From Roseateles depolymerans (GTDB taxonomy: Bacteria; Pseudomonadota; Gammaproteobacteria; Burkholderiales; Burkholderiaceae_C), in the NCBI RefSeq assembly GCF_003387155.1, contig NZ_QUMT01000001.1, positions 1,117,762-1,181,761 of the forward strand: a stretch of DNA of 64,000 nt, in the 5' to 3' direction. Shown piece by piece: positions 26,264-35,082 of this stretch (positions within the stretch are counted from its first letter, which is position 1; the number at the start of each line of letters is the position of its first letter). Under the pieces are notes generated by a model. It saw only the letters and a program-made list of their open reading frames with translations, was not told the DNA's origin and did no database searches. A program made the translations under genes and the position numbers.

Positions 26264-26832
26264 ATGCGCACATTGACCCGCGTTGGATCTTTCATGGCCA
26301 TCGGGCTGTTGCTAACCCTGTCAATCGCCAAGGCCGAATCGGACACGCTGTGCAAGCCCGACGAGGCTGTGGTGTTCAACTGCTTCACAGGAAAAAGACG
26401 GTGTCGTTGTGCGCCGCGCCAACAGCGATGGCGCCAAGCGCCTTGACCTATCGGTATGGCACCGCCCAGAAGGTGGAAAACGAGTACGTCGCCACGGCGA
26501 GCAATGGACACACCTTTGGCGCTTCCGTTGCGCCGGCGGCGCCGCGGGCCTGGGTGAGTCAGGTCTGGTTCGACCGGTCGGACTATCGGTATGTGATGAC
26601 CGAGTGCGTGGGTGGGGACTGTCCCTATCCTGCGGGATTGGCCGTGTTTCGTCGGGAGCTTCTTGCGATGAAGGCCGCTTGCCAGCGTCCGGAAGGGGTC
26701 CGATTGCCGGCGTTTTCCCGCGATCTCATCCAGTTCGGATCCGACACGACCGATAGCCATTCAAACACCTCCCTGATCCGAATCGAGGATATCGACAACG
26801 GGGCTTACGATCTCTACAAGCAGGCGCGTTGA
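26264..26832 (+). pseudogene. Secreted hypothetical protein interrupted by a one-base frameshift
   Basis: The first frame gives a signal peptide (MRTLTRVGSFMAIGLLLTLSIAKAE) and LCKPDEAVVFNCFTGK, then goes out of register. The next frame continues with KKTVSLCAAP...ALTYRYGTA and runs to TGA at 26832. Joining them at the A5 run 26392-26396 (as if one A were missing) rebuilds a coherent 189-residue secreted protein: the LCK.DEAVVFNC.TGKK.VSLCAS pattern is a recurrent motif of small secreted proteins in Proteobacteria. Function unknown. It may be a real mutation, a sequencing error in a homopolymer or, less likely, -1 slippage on a-aaa-aga. Confidence 0.65.
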
Positions 26833-26875
26833 TGCACGTTGCACCGTTCCCTCCGAATGAAGGCCCATTCAATCC

Positions 26876-27409
26876 ATGAAGACGATTGCAGATCTACGCG
26901 CCGCGCTGATTGCCGCCCAGAAGCTGACGGGGCAGTCCTCCTTTGACCGTCGAGCGCCGGCCTCCAAAGCGATTCCTCCGCTACTGGCCGCCAAGGCGGA
27001 GATCAGTCGCTTCATTGCAGAGCACGGCGACAGCGCGGAGGCCTGGCGTCTGCTCAGCCAGGCGCAGGAATGCCTGTTGGGCTATGCAACTGCGCGAGAG
27101 AGCTTTGAGAAGGCACTCTCGCTGTCCCCGCAGCGCAGTCCGAAGGATCTGAAGCATCTGGTGCTCTTGCGCGAGTATGAAAGCAAGTGGAAGGACCTTC
27201 CGCTCACGCCGGACGAACTGCAGCGCCTGGGGCGCCATCTCAGCGATGTGCTGGCGACACAGGCATGCGACCACACAGCCCGGCTCACCAAGGCGTGGCT
27301 GGCAGAGTTCTCACCGGGAAAGCAGGATCAAAAGCTGAAAGCGCTCCGCCATTGGGGTGGGTACTGCGACTGCGAGGTGCTCGGCAATGCGGTGCAGGGC
27401 ACTGCGTGA
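26876..27409 (+). CDS. TPR-like protein with C-terminal DUF2695 domain
   Basis: 177 residues. The first about 105 residues are helical and TPR-like (AEAWRLLSQAQECLLGYATARESFEKALSLSP). The C-terminal part matches DUF2695 (ACDHTARLTKAWLAEF...LRHWGGYCDCEVLGNA), with conserved Cys and His residues that could bind metal. No function is known. It starts 44 bp after the frameshifted gene, possibly co-transcribed. Confidence 0.75.
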   Translation: MKTIADLRAALIAAQKLTGQSSFDRRAPASKAIPPLLAAKAEISRFIAEHGDSAEAWRLLSQAQECLLGYATARESFEKALSLSPQRSPKDLKHLVLLREYESKWKDLPLTPDELQRLGRHLSDVLATQACDHTARLTKAWLAEFSPGKQDQKLKALRHWGGYCDCEVLGNAVQGTA

Positions 27410-27492
27410 GCCGGTCCATTGACAGCATCGGCTTAAGGACACGCAGTTCCAGATGGAAGAGGTGCATTGTCGCTGAGTGGCGCGCGGCGTCT

Positions 27493-27921
27493 TCAGCCGT
27501 AGATGTAGCTTTGCAACTGCGCAATCGTCATCTCATCGTCCGCGATGATGTCGTTCATCAAGTCGCGGATGGACAGCATGCCGATGACCTGATCGCCTTC
27601 CATCACGGGCAGGTGGCGGATCTTGCGCTGGCTCATCAGGCTCATGCAGTCCCGCATCTCGGTGGTGGGTTTGACGACCAGTACATTGGGCGTCATCACC
27701 TCGCTCACCAGCGTATGGCGCGAATCCCGGCCCTGCAGGGCGATCTTGCGGGTGTAGTCGCGTTCGGAAAAGATGCCCAGCAGCCGGTCGTTTTCCATCA
27801 CCAGCAGCGCACCGACATCATGCTCGGCCAGCAGGTGCAGCGCATCAAACACCGTTGCTTCTGGCGAGATGCGCCAGACGCTGGGGCCGCGGTTCTTCAG
27901 CAGTTCGGACACCGGTTTCAT
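27493..27921 (-). CDS. CBS-domain pair protein
   Basis: 142 residues, two CBS domains in tandem (about 10-65: SPEATVFDALHLLAEHDVGALLVMENDRLLGIFSERDY; about 80-135: VVKPTTEMRDCMSLMSQRKIRHLPVMEGDQVIGMLSIRDLM). Such pairs bind adenine nucleotides or SAM/NADH and act as stand-alone sensors. The start ATG 27921 has a strong aggagg 7 bp upstream. The genes around it are unrelated. Confidence 0.93.
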   Translation of the reverse strand: MKPVSELLKNRGPSVWRISPEATVFDALHLLAEHDVGALLVMENDRLLGIFSERDYTRKIALQGRDSRHTLVSEVMTPNVLVVKPTTEMRDCMSLMSQRKIRHLPVMEGDQVIGMLSIRDLMNDIIADDEMTIAQLQSYIYG

Positions 27922-28329
27922 GGATCCTCCTGACCTGTCGACCAAGCAATGCCGCCCCGGCGTTGGTCGTCGGGACCCGTGCACCCGAGGCCTGGCCTCA
28001 GGTCCATTCACAATGGCGCCGCATCAGCACCACGTCAGCGCCCTCACAATGACGAGCGTTCCGCACTGGTTGCCAACATAAGCGCAGTGCTCAAGGAGCG
28101 CAAGACCCCGCGCAAGGTTTCACAGGCTTCGTCAGCGCCACCGCATCATCTCTTGACCCACCATTCGCGGCTCAGCAGCTCAGCAGCTCAGCAGCTCAGC
28201 GGCTCAGCGACTCAGTGGCCTCCGCATTCGCAAGACCCGTCCCCACAATGACGGACGCCAAGCACGCGCTGCCGCCTCTTGCCCGCGTTGCTTCCAGGTC
28301 GGACACTCAGGGCGAACTCGGGGCTGAAC
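27922..28329. other. 408-bp gap with a short tandem repeat; no gene recognised
   Basis: Frames here are shadows without domains. A 9-bp tandem array is inside (28171-28215). The left edge carries the CBS-gene leader. Confidence 0.6.
28171..28215 (+). repeat. 9-bp tandem repeat (ctcagcagc), about 5 copies
   Basis: Head-to-tail copies of ctcagcagc, the last two diverged (ggctcagcg, actcag). Intergenic and slippage-prone. Confidence 0.8.
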
Positions 28330-28860
28330 TCAGGCCGGATGCGTCAGATCGCGCAGATGCGTCGGGCCGGCGCGGCGTTCGATTTCAGCCAGCAACTCCC
28401 GACCCCATCCCAGCGCAAACAGTGCTTCGCCCACCACGAACATCGGTCCGACCAGCAGGCCGATGAGGTCATCGACGAATGCCGGCTTGCGACCTTCGTA
28501 GTAGTGACCGACGAACTGGATGATCCAGCCCACGACGAAACTGCCCAGCCCCCAGGCCAGCCAACTGGCCGTGGTGCCTGCGGCCAGCGGATGGGCCAGC
28601 GCCATCAGGATGGCGTTGACAAGGGCGGTGGCCAGGCCCAGCACCAGATTGCCGCGGGTCAGGTACCAGAGCGTGGCGGCGACCCAGGCCAGCCAGCCCA
28701 GCGTCACCGTGTAATCGCCGACGTGGAATTCACCGCGTGCCAGCAGCACGCCCACCGCAAACACGATCAGCGGGATGCCGACGAAGTGGGTGGCGATGTT
28801 GCGGCGGTCGCGGTGATAGGCCGCGTACTGGGCCATCAGGTCAGTGGCTTGACGAGCCAT
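28330..28860 (-). CDS. DUF962/Mpo1-like membrane protein
   Basis: 176 residues. Matches the DUF962 (YGL010w/Mpo1-like) family: QYAAYHRDRRNIATHFVGIPLIVFAVG with the conserved His residues, later FVGHYYEGRKPAFVDD, and four hydrophobic segments. Yeast Mpo1 is an Fe(II) dioxygenase in fatty-acid alpha-oxidation; whether bacterial members do this is not established. GGAG is about 9 bp upstream of ATG 28860. It is divergent from the YceI lipoprotein gene, 51 bp apart. Confidence 0.87.
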   Translation of the reverse strand: MARQATDLMAQYAAYHRDRRNIATHFVGIPLIVFAVGVLLARGEFHVGDYTVTLGWLAWVAATLWYLTRGNLVLGLATALVNAILMALAHPLAAGTTASWLAWGLGSFVVGWIIQFVGHYYEGRKPAFVDDLIGLLVGPMFVVGEALFALGWGRELLAEIERRAGPTHLRDLTHPA

Positions 28861-28911
28861 GGCATGTCTCCAGATTTGCGTTTGAACAATGCTAGTGCGA
28901 CTCCGCCCGGA

Positions 28912-29898
28912 ATGGCCATCAAAATGCAGAAATTCGAACTCTCGGTTTTCCCTATGCCGTGCCACTTGCGTGACAGAAGTCCCCGTCCGGGCCATCGATC
29001 GGCCGCCGCGGCCGTTTTTATCGGACTTCTGGCGGGTCTGGCTGCCTGCTCGACGCCCCCGCCCACGCCGCCCGCTCCACCCACCTCGCCCGCCCCACTG
29101 ACGCCACCCGCACCTCCCAGGGCCCCATCCGCGCAAGTGGCCCCGGCCGTCTCCGCTGCGCCAGCGGCGCCCGTATCGGCCGGGCCGGCATTGCCACCGG
29201 CACCCGCAGCCCCTTCGCCCGCCGCCACAACGGCGAAAGCGGCCGCCTCGGCGGCCTGCGGACAGTGGCTGCGCCTGCAACAAGCGGGGGAGGGCCGACT
29301 CTACGGACTGGATGGGGCGCAGACGACGCTGCGCATCCTGGTTTACCGAGGCGGTCGCCTGGCGTCGCTGGGGCACAACCACGTGATTGCTGCAGAGCAG
29401 CATGCCGTGGGCCAGATCTATCTGCCCAAGGACGGCTTGGCCAATGCGGGCGCGGAGCTGGGCTTCCGTCTGGATCAATTGGTGCTGGATGCGCCGGCGT
29501 GGCGCACGGCGATGGGGGGCGACTTTGCCAAGATATTGTCGGAAGCGGACATTGCCGGCACCCGCGCCAACATGCTCAAGGCATTGGACGCGGCGCAGTT
29601 TCCGGTGGTCACGGCGGTGACGCGTACGGTGGAAGGCGGCTGGCCGCGACCGGTCTTGAAGCTGGACATCACCCTGCACGGACAGACGCGCACTTTGGAC
29701 CTTCCCGTCGAATCCTCCAGACCGGAGGGGGATCAACCGTTGAGGGCACGGGGCCGTCTGGTGCTGCGACAGACGGACTTTGGAATCCAGCCATTCACGG
29801 TGCTGGGCGGACTTTTAGCCATTCAGGATCCCCTGGTGGTGGAACTCGATTTAACGGCTCGTCCCGCTGCGAGCTGTCAGCCGATGCCGTCTGCTTGA
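28912..29898 (+). CDS. YceI-domain lipoprotein
   Basis: 328 residues from ATG 28912. A hydrophobic signal with lipobox LAGLAAC is followed by a Pro/Ala-rich linker of about 70 residues (spacer across the periplasm) and a YceI-like beta-barrel domain (LRILVYRGGRLASLGHNHVI, FRLDQLVLDAPAWRTAMG, LKLDITLHGQTRTLDLPVE). YceI-like barrels bind isoprenoids or other amphiphiles. ATGs at 28924 and 28954 are alternative starts; the last gives the more compact signal. No RBS settles it. Confidence 0.8.
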   Translation: MAIKMQKFELSVFPMPCHLRDRSPRPGHRSAAAAVFIGLLAGLAACSTPPPTPPAPPTSPAPLTPPAPPRAPSAQVAPAVSAAPAAPVSAGPALPPAPAAPSPAATTAKAAASAACGQWLRLQQAGEGRLYGLDGAQTTLRILVYRGGRLASLGHNHVIAAEQHAVGQIYLPKDGLANAGAELGFRLDQLVLDAPAWRTAMGGDFAKILSEADIAGTRANMLKALDAAQFPVVTAVTRTVEGGWPRPVLKLDITLHGQTRTLDLPVESSRPEGDQPLRARGRLVLRQTDFGIQPFTVLGGLLAIQDPLVVELDLTARPAASCQPMPSA

Positions 29899-30394
29899 CG
29901 CGGGAACGGGTGGGCGATCGAAGCCGTCGATCTTGTTGCCTGCCAGGGCCGAGCATTGGAGGGGTGCTGAGTACTTCCGAGGTTGCTTGGTCTTGATGGG
30001 GGCCTGTCGTGTTGACGGCCTGTGCGCATGGCTAAGGTGGCTGTCTGGCATGGGCGCTGGGCTTGCTTCGTGATCAACCGCAGCGTCACTTCGCGAGGCC
30101 TTTTGGTCTTGATGGGGATGATGGCGCTCGATGTGGGTGCTGCGCCCCAGGCTGACATCGGTGGCGTGATGCAGCAGTTTGATCGGGCTCAATGTGGGTT
30201 TAGCGCGCCTGGTTGAAGTCCTCGGTGGCGGAATGGGCAGGGCCGGGTGCCTTTTGCGGAAGTCAAGGAGGAGGAGCCGAAGGCGACGGGGGACATGGAG
30301 CAAAAGGTGCCCGGCCCTGCCCATTCCGTGGCAGTACTCGAATGCAGAGGCCTCACCGCTGCGACCCTGACCCCGACCCCGAATGCGTCCCCGC
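29899..30394. other. 496-bp gap containing a long inverted repeat; no gene recognised
   Basis: No supported coding sequence. It contains two copies of ttggtcttgatgggg (about 29985 and 30105) and the inverted repeat at 30229-30328. Confidence 0.6.
30229..30328. repeat. 29-bp inverted repeat with 42-nt spacer
   Basis: Arms 30229-30257 and 30300-30328 are complementary except for two adjacent central positions (tg against ca). The spacer is purine-rich. There is no T tail, so the hairpin is not a typical terminator. It resembles the ends of a small non-autonomous element or a structured RNA. Confidence 0.88.
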
Positions 30395-30970
30395 TCAGCG
30401 CTGCAATTCCAGGCTCATCAAATCCTTCGCCACATACCGTCCGTCACTGAGCCGCAGCGCCCTGGGCAGATGCCCATACCGGGTGAAGCCGAAGCTCCGA
30501 TAGAGGGCCATGGCTGGCGCATTCCCCGCGCTCACGCTCAGCGTCACGATTTCGAGCAGCGGCTCCCGACGCAGCAGCGTCAGTGCGTGCCCCATGAGCG
30601 CTCTCCCCACCCCGCGTCCCTGATGGGCGTCGGCCACCATCATCCCCACCAGATGCGCCACATGCCGCACCTTCAGCCGGCCTTCATGCTCGCAGGTGAG
30701 GACGCCGACCAGTTCGTCACCGATCCACGCCCCCAGCGTGAACAGCGCCCGCCCGCCGGCCTGGGGATGCAGCCGATGTCGGTAGCTGGATGCTTCACGG
30801 GGAAGCTCCGACGCGGCATCCGAGGTGAAGGCCGCTTCATGGGCGGACAACATCGCGTCCCGCAGCGACTTGTAGGCCGTTAAATCAGACTCGGTCAGCA
30901 ACCGCAGGGTCAGACTGACGGGGGACGCATCACGGGGCGGGGTGAGGGCGCTCAAGCTGACTCCGGTCAT
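30395..30970 (-). CDS. GNAT-family N-acetyltransferase
   Basis: About 191 residues. GNAT fold: LRLLTESDLTAYKSLRDAML at the N-terminus, GMMVADAHQGRGVGRALM as the acetyl-CoA-binding motif A and APAMALYRSFGFTRYG as motif B. Acceptor unknown; the LYRSFGF ending and AFTSDAASE insert are common in general GNATs. ATG 30970 or 30982 both lie inside the end of mobA (overlap of 41-53 bp), implying co-transcription with moaA-mobA. Confidence 0.85.
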   Translation of the reverse strand: MTGVSLSALTPPRDASPVSLTLRLLTESDLTAYKSLRDAMLSAHEAAFTSDAASELPREASSYRHRLHPQAGGRALFTLGAWIGDELVGVLTCEHEGRLKVRHVAHLVGMMVADAHQGRGVGRALMGHALTLLRREPLLEIVTLSVSAGNAPAMALYRSFGFTRYGHLPRALRLSDGRYVAKDLMSLELQR

Positions 30971-31751
30971 TGATGTTGGCAAAGGCGTGGTCGTCCTGCG
31001 GCCGGTCGAACGGGACCTCGGCCAATGGCAGCGTGCGCAGCCAAGCTTCGACCCGTCGCTCGCCGCGTGCCAGAGCGTCCGACAACGCCGGCAGATGCCG
31101 AGTATGGATCAAGCTGGCCAGCGGCTGACTCCGCAGCGGCGCCCCAGGCGCTTCGCGCCCCCAGGCCATGGCGCTGTCCGAGGAAGTGTCTCGCGCTCCG
31201 CCCGAAGCAGGGCTTCCACTCAAAGCGTGGCCGCCCCAAGCGCCACTCCCCAGCATCGCGCTGCTGCCGACCCCCAGCGCCGCAGCCAGCCGCTGCAACA
31301 GATCCACCGGAAGCCAGGGACTGTCGCCACTCACGCACAGCACCCACTCATCGCCCCCCACAGCCGCCGTGCCACCGGCGTGCGCCTGTGAAGTCCGCAG
31401 AAACGTCATCCCCGCCAGCAGCCCCGCCAGCGGTCCCTGAAAGTCAGAGAGGCTGTCCGCCAGCACCGGATACCCCAAGCGCTCATACACCGCCTGATGC
31501 CGATTCGCGCTGATCACCACCCGACCCTGCACCTGCGGCGCAATGCGCTCCAGCACATGGTGCACCAGCGGCCGCCCCTGGAAGAGCTCCAGCGGCTTGT
31601 CCACCCCGCCCATCCGGCTGCCGCGTCCGCCGCACAGCACCAGCGCGGTGACCCGCATCGCCCGGACCCCACCAGGGCCAGCACCGCTCGACACGCTCTT
31701 GCTGTCTGCGTCCCCCGACCCACCCGGTGTCCCCGGCCCCATCGCCGCCAT
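30930..31751 (-). CDS. mobA: Molybdenum cofactor guanylyltransferase MobA
   Basis: 273 residues from ATG 31751. It attaches GMP to molybdopterin; bis-MGD is the cofactor of the formate dehydrogenase encoded at 10.6 kb. Visible: LCGGRGSRMGGVDKPL (NTP-binding, from about residue 37), ISANRHQAVYERLGYPVLADSLSDFQGPLAGLLAGM and CVSGDSPWLP. A Gly/Ser-rich insert lies around residues 145-185. The ATG overlaps the moaA stop (TGATG), so coupling is likely; ATG 31658 (Met32) gives the family's usual N-terminus and is an alternative. Confidence 0.9.
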   Translation of the reverse strand: MAAMGPGTPGGSGDADSKSVSSGAGPGGVRAMRVTALVLCGGRGSRMGGVDKPLELFQGRPLVHHVLERIAPQVQGRVVISANRHQAVYERLGYPVLADSLSDFQGPLAGLLAGMTFLRTSQAHAGGTAAVGGDEWVLCVSGDSPWLPVDLLQRLAAALGVGSSAMLGSGAWGGHALSGSPASGGARDTSSDSAMAWGREAPGAPLRSQPLASLIHTRHLPALSDALARGERRVEAWLRTLPLAEVPFDRPQDDHAFANINDRSQLERPHPAP

Positions 31752-32890
31752 CACCCGCCGATGTAATGCATTTCCACCCGCCGCGCCCCGCCCGACTCAC
31801 CCGGCGGCAGCGACGCCCGCAGCTCCGAATACCGGTCCGACCGACGCCCCCACAAGGCCCCCACCGCCGCGCTGATTTCCGCATCACTGCGCGCCGGCAA
31901 CTCGCCCTGACCCCGCAGCAGCGCCCGCAGATCGTGCCCCTGCGAGGCAAACAGACAGGTGTAGAGCTGCCCCTCGGTCGACAGCCGCGCCCGGTTGCAG
32001 TCTCCGCAGAACGCCTGGGTCACGCTGGAGATCAGCCCGATCTCGCCACTGCCGTCGGCATAACCCCAGCGCGTGGCCGTCTCGCCTTCCGCCGTCGGGG
32101 CCAGCGGCACCAGATCCACCTCGGACCGCAAGCGCGCCAGCACCTCGGAAGACGGCAGCACCTCGTCCATGTTCCAGCCGTTGCTCATGCCCACGTCCAT
32201 GAACTCGATGAAGCGCAGCGTCACCCCGGTACCCCGGAAGTGCCGCGCCATCGGCAGGATCTGGTCGTCATTCGTGCCGCGCTTGACCACCATGTTCACC
32301 TTCACCGGCGCCAGCCCCACCGCCAGGGCCGTGTCGATGCCATGCAGCACATCGGCCACCGGGAAGTCCACATCGTTCATCCGCCGGAAGATCGCGTCGT
32401 CCAGCGCATCCAGGCTCACGGTCACCCGCTGCAGCCCGGCATCCTTCAGGGCCTGCGCCTTGCGGGCGAGCAGCGATCCATTGGTGGTCAGCGTGAGGTC
32501 CAGCGGCTGGCCTTGCGGCGTGCGCAATTGGGCCAACTGGCCGATCAACGCCTCGATGTTGCGCCGCAGCAGCGGCTCGCCGCCGGTGATGCGCAGCTTC
32601 TGTACCCCCAGCCCGGCAAACACCCCGGCCAACCGGGTGATCTCCTCGAAGCTCAGCAACTCTCGGTGAGGGAGAAACTGGTAGTGCTTGTCGAAGACCT
32701 CCTTGGGCATGCAGTAGCTGCAGCGGAAGTTGCAGCGGTCCGTGACCGAGATGCGCAGATCACGCAGCGGCCGGCCGCGCGCGTCCAGCGGGCTCTGGCC
32801 GGCAGGGGAAGGGGCGGGAAGGGGGGACGGAATGGCGGGAATGCGTCCCGCCTGTCTCAGATCCAGCAATGGAATGACGGCGTCGGTCAT
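31751..32890 (-). CDS. moaA: GTP 3',8-cyclase MoaA
   Basis: 379 residues. Radical SAM enzyme that starts molybdenum cofactor synthesis from GTP. N-terminal cluster in [12 protein letters not shown] (Cys53, Cys57, Cys60), then [18 protein letters not shown], and the C-terminal cluster region [21 protein letters not shown]. It ends in YIGG, the conserved GG tail needed for activity in MoaA. The first about 40 residues are Pro-rich and variable. Met at 32890 chosen; 32923 is an alternative. Co-directional with mobA. Confidence 0.96.
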   Translation of the reverse strand: MTDAVIPLLDLRQAGRIPAIPSPLPAPSPAGQSPLDARGRPLRDLRISVTDRCNFRCSYCMPKEVFDKHYQFLPHRELLSFEEITRLAGVFAGLGVQKLRITGGEPLLRRNIEALIGQLAQLRTPQGQPLDLTLTTNGSLLARKAQALKDAGLQRVTVSLDALDDAIFRRMNDVDFPVADVLHGIDTALAVGLAPVKVNMVVKRGTNDDQILPMARHFRGTGVTLRFIEFMDVGMSNGWNMDEVLPSSEVLARLRSEVDLVPLAPTAEGETATRWGYADGSGEIGLISSVTQAFCGDCNRARLSTEGQLYTCLFASQGHDLRALLRGQGELPARSDAEISAAVGALWGRRSDRYSELRASLPPGESGGARRVEMHYIGG

Positions 32891-33007
32891 GGCCGGATTG
32901 TGCCGTTCCTGGAGCAACCTCATGGCGCCGGGGGCTGCCCGACAATCCCATGACTCTCGTCACCCTGTAGGACTTGTCACTTGCGCGACGCGCAGAAGGT
33001 CGATTGA

Positions 33008-33988
33008 ATGCCGACCATGACGTTCGCTTCCACGCCTGTCCTGCATGCCGACCTCGCCAGCTTTGTCTCGTTCGGTGAAGCGCTGACGGACATGCGCCGG
33101 GTCGGCCCTACCGAGTGGCGCAGCCATTGCGGTGGGTCGCCGTGGAAGGTGGCGATCGCCGCGTCCCGCCTGGGCCAGCTCAGCGCCTTTGCCGGCGGCA
33201 TCAGCAAGGACGCCTTCGGCCAGGAGCTGTGGCAGCGCAGCGTGGACGCCTCGCTGGACCTGCGTTTCATCCAGCAGTTTGCCCGCTCCCCGCTACTGTC
33301 CTTCCTGCACGAGCCGGTGCCGCCGTCCTTCCTGTATGTGGGGGACGACAGCGCCGACCTGCATTTCCGGCCCCATGCCTTGCCAGCGGGATGGCGACAT
33401 GCGCTGCGCTGGGCGCATTTCGGCTCCATCAGTTTGACGCGCGAGCCGCTGGCCGCCCGCCTGGTGGCGCTGGCCGAATCGCTCAAGGACGAAGGCGCGC
33501 GGATCAGCTACGACCCCCACTACCGGCTCAGCATGGACTCCCGCTACGACCGCACGCTGGAGCGGATGTGCCGCATCGCTGACGTCATCCGGGTGTCGGA
33601 AGATGATCTGTGCGGCCTGTTCCGCTGCCGGGACTATCACCTCGGCCTGGGCCAGCTGGCCGCGTGGAATCCCAAGGCCATCGTGCTGCTGACCTTGCGG
33701 GACCGCGGCGCGCAGCTCTTCCACCCCAAAGGCGACGTCAGTGTCTGCGGCTCCACGCTGGAAGCGGTCACCGACCCCTTCCACCGCCTGGATGTGGCCG
33801 ATGCGACCACGGCCGGCCTGCTATTCAGCCTGATCCGCTCGCCCGACGGCAGCCCGGACGACCACCTGCGCTGGGCGGTGGCAGCCGGCGCCGCCGCGGC
33901 GGACGAGCATGGCGTGCACGGCCTGACCCACCGACGCGTGGAGGCGCTGGCGCTGCAGATTCAGGTTGCCCCCGCAGAACTGGCCTGA
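33008..33988 (+). CDS. PfkB-family carbohydrate kinase-like protein with altered catalytic motif
   Basis: 326 residues. Overall fold of fructokinase/ribokinase type: VSFGEALTDMRRV, GGSPWKVAIAASRLGQLSAFAGGISKDAFGQ (usual GGxxxNVA has Lys for Asn), YDPHYRLSMD and VSEDDL. The normal (G/N)AGD anion-hole and catalytic segment reads LDVADATTAGLLF: the Asp is kept but the Gly residues are gone. The enzyme may be active on an unusual substrate or inactive. Single gene between moaA (divergent) and the paa operon. Confidence 0.78.
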   Translation: MPTMTFASTPVLHADLASFVSFGEALTDMRRVGPTEWRSHCGGSPWKVAIAASRLGQLSAFAGGISKDAFGQELWQRSVDASLDLRFIQQFARSPLLSFLHEPVPPSFLYVGDDSADLHFRPHALPAGWRHALRWAHFGSISLTREPLAARLVALAESLKDEGARISYDPHYRLSMDSRYDRTLERMCRIADVIRVSEDDLCGLFRCRDYHLGLGQLAAWNPKAIVLLTLRDRGAQLFHPKGDVSVCGSTLEAVTDPFHRLDVADATTAGLLFSLIRSPDGSPDDHLRWAVAAGAAAADEHGVHGLTHRRVEALALQIQVAPAELA

Positions 33989-34032
33989 CCGGCGCCCCCG
34001 GTCATCTCCGTAGATACCCTGAGTTTTTCGGC

Positions 34033-34077
34033 TTGCAGAGCGGGACCGTCCGTCCTATGCTCTACCGACCGGTCGGT
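34033..34077 (+). promoter_or_regulatory. Promoter and palindromic operator of the phenylacetate operon
   Basis: -35-like ttgcag (34033-34038), 17-bp spacer, -10-like tatgct (34056-34061) and a perfect 14-bp palindrome accgaccggtcggt (34064-34077) covering the expected start of transcription. A TetR-family regulator (40809-41444) is encoded in the same operon, so this is the likely repressor site, relieved by phenylacetyl-CoA as in known PaaR/PaaX-type control (inference). Confidence 0.75.
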
Positions 34078-34149
34078 CAATCAACTGAACCCGGTGAATC
34101 AAGCCCCTGGCTGGATTCATCACGAGGCAGCCGAGGAGACAAACCCGAT

Positions 34150-35082
34150 ATGACAACCGACACGCGTTCTGCAAGCCAAGGGACCGGAGACGCGCCAGCT
34201 TCCACGCATGGCGCCGATCCGGTCCTGCTGGTGTCCACCGAAGGCGCGGTGCGGGTGCTGACGCTCAACCGTCCGCAAGCGCTCAATGCCTTCACCACCG
34301 CGATGCTCGGCCAGTTGCGCCATGCGCTGGAAGACGCCGCGCAGGACCCTGCCGTGCGGGCGGTGCTGATCACCGGTGCCGGCCGTGCCTTCTGCGCCGG
34401 CCAGGATCTGAACGACCCCTCCATCAAGCCCGAATTCGCCGAACCCGAGGCGTCCGATGCCGCCGCCCATGCTGCGAGCACTGCAGAAGCCGCGGGCGGG
34501 CAGGCCCACCGCCGCCCCAAGCCCAAGGACATTGGCCACCTGCTGGACCATTACTACATCCCCTTGGTCCTGCGCCTTCGAACCATGCCGGTGCCCACCT
34601 TGTGCGCCGTCAATGGCGTGGCGGCCGGTGCGGGCGCGAATTTCGCGCTGGGCTGTGACCTGGTCATCGCCGGTCGTTCAGCCTCCTTCATCCAGGCCTT
34701 CTCCCGCATCGGCCTCGTGCCGGACTGCGGTGGCACCTGGCTGCTGACCCGCCTGGTGGGCCGTGCCCGGGCGCTGCAACTCACGCTGCTGGGCGAGAAG
34801 CTGCCGGCCGAGCAGGCCCAGCAATGGGGCCTGATTGCCAAATGCGTGGCGGACGAGGAACTGGCCAGCGTCGCCATGGCCACCGCCCAGCAACTGGCCG
34901 GCATGCCGACCAAGGCCCTGATGCAGACCCGCGCCGCCCTGGACGACGCCATGGACCTTGGCCTGGAAGACGCACTGCGCATGGAAGCGCGGCTGCAGAG
35001 CCAGCTCGGCTACGCGCACGACTACCTGGAAGGCGCCGCCGCCTTCCTCGACAAGCGCGCCCCGCACTTCAAGGACCGCTGA
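34150..35082 (+). CDS. paaG: 2-(1,2-epoxy-1,2-dihydrophenyl)acetyl-CoA isomerase PaaG
   Basis: 310 residues against about 262 in E. coli. Crotonase-fold enzyme that isomerises the ring epoxide to an oxepin-CoA before ring cleavage. Motifs: LTLNRPQALNAFT, AGRAFCAGQDLND, GVAAGAGANFALGCDLVIA and SRIGLVPDCGGTWLLTRLVG. An Ala/Glu/Pro-rich insert of about 30 residues (around 98-130) sits after GQDLND, next to the substrate loop; the N-terminus is about 20 residues longer. First gene of the operon. The stop TGA overlaps the paaI ATG (TGATG). Confidence 0.94.
   Translation: MTTDTRSASQGTGDAPASTHGADPVLLVSTEGAVRVLTLNRPQALNAFTTAMLGQLRHALEDAAQDPAVRAVLITGAGRAFCAGQDLNDPSIKPEFAEPEASDAAAHAASTAEAAGGQAHRRPKPKDIGHLLDHYYIPLVLRLRTMPVPTLCAVNGVAAGAGANFALGCDLVIAGRSASFIQAFSRIGLVPDCGGTWLLTRLVGRARALQLTLLGEKLPAEQAQQWGLIAKCVADEELASVAMATAQQLAGMPTKALMQTRAALDDAMDLGLEDALRMEARLQSQLGYAHDYLEGAAAFLDKRAPHFKDR

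Noticed and set aside
28279..28911. N-terminal extension of the YceI lipoprotein frame
   Set aside because: It runs antisense through the DUF962 gene; a lipoprotein signal begins after 28912.
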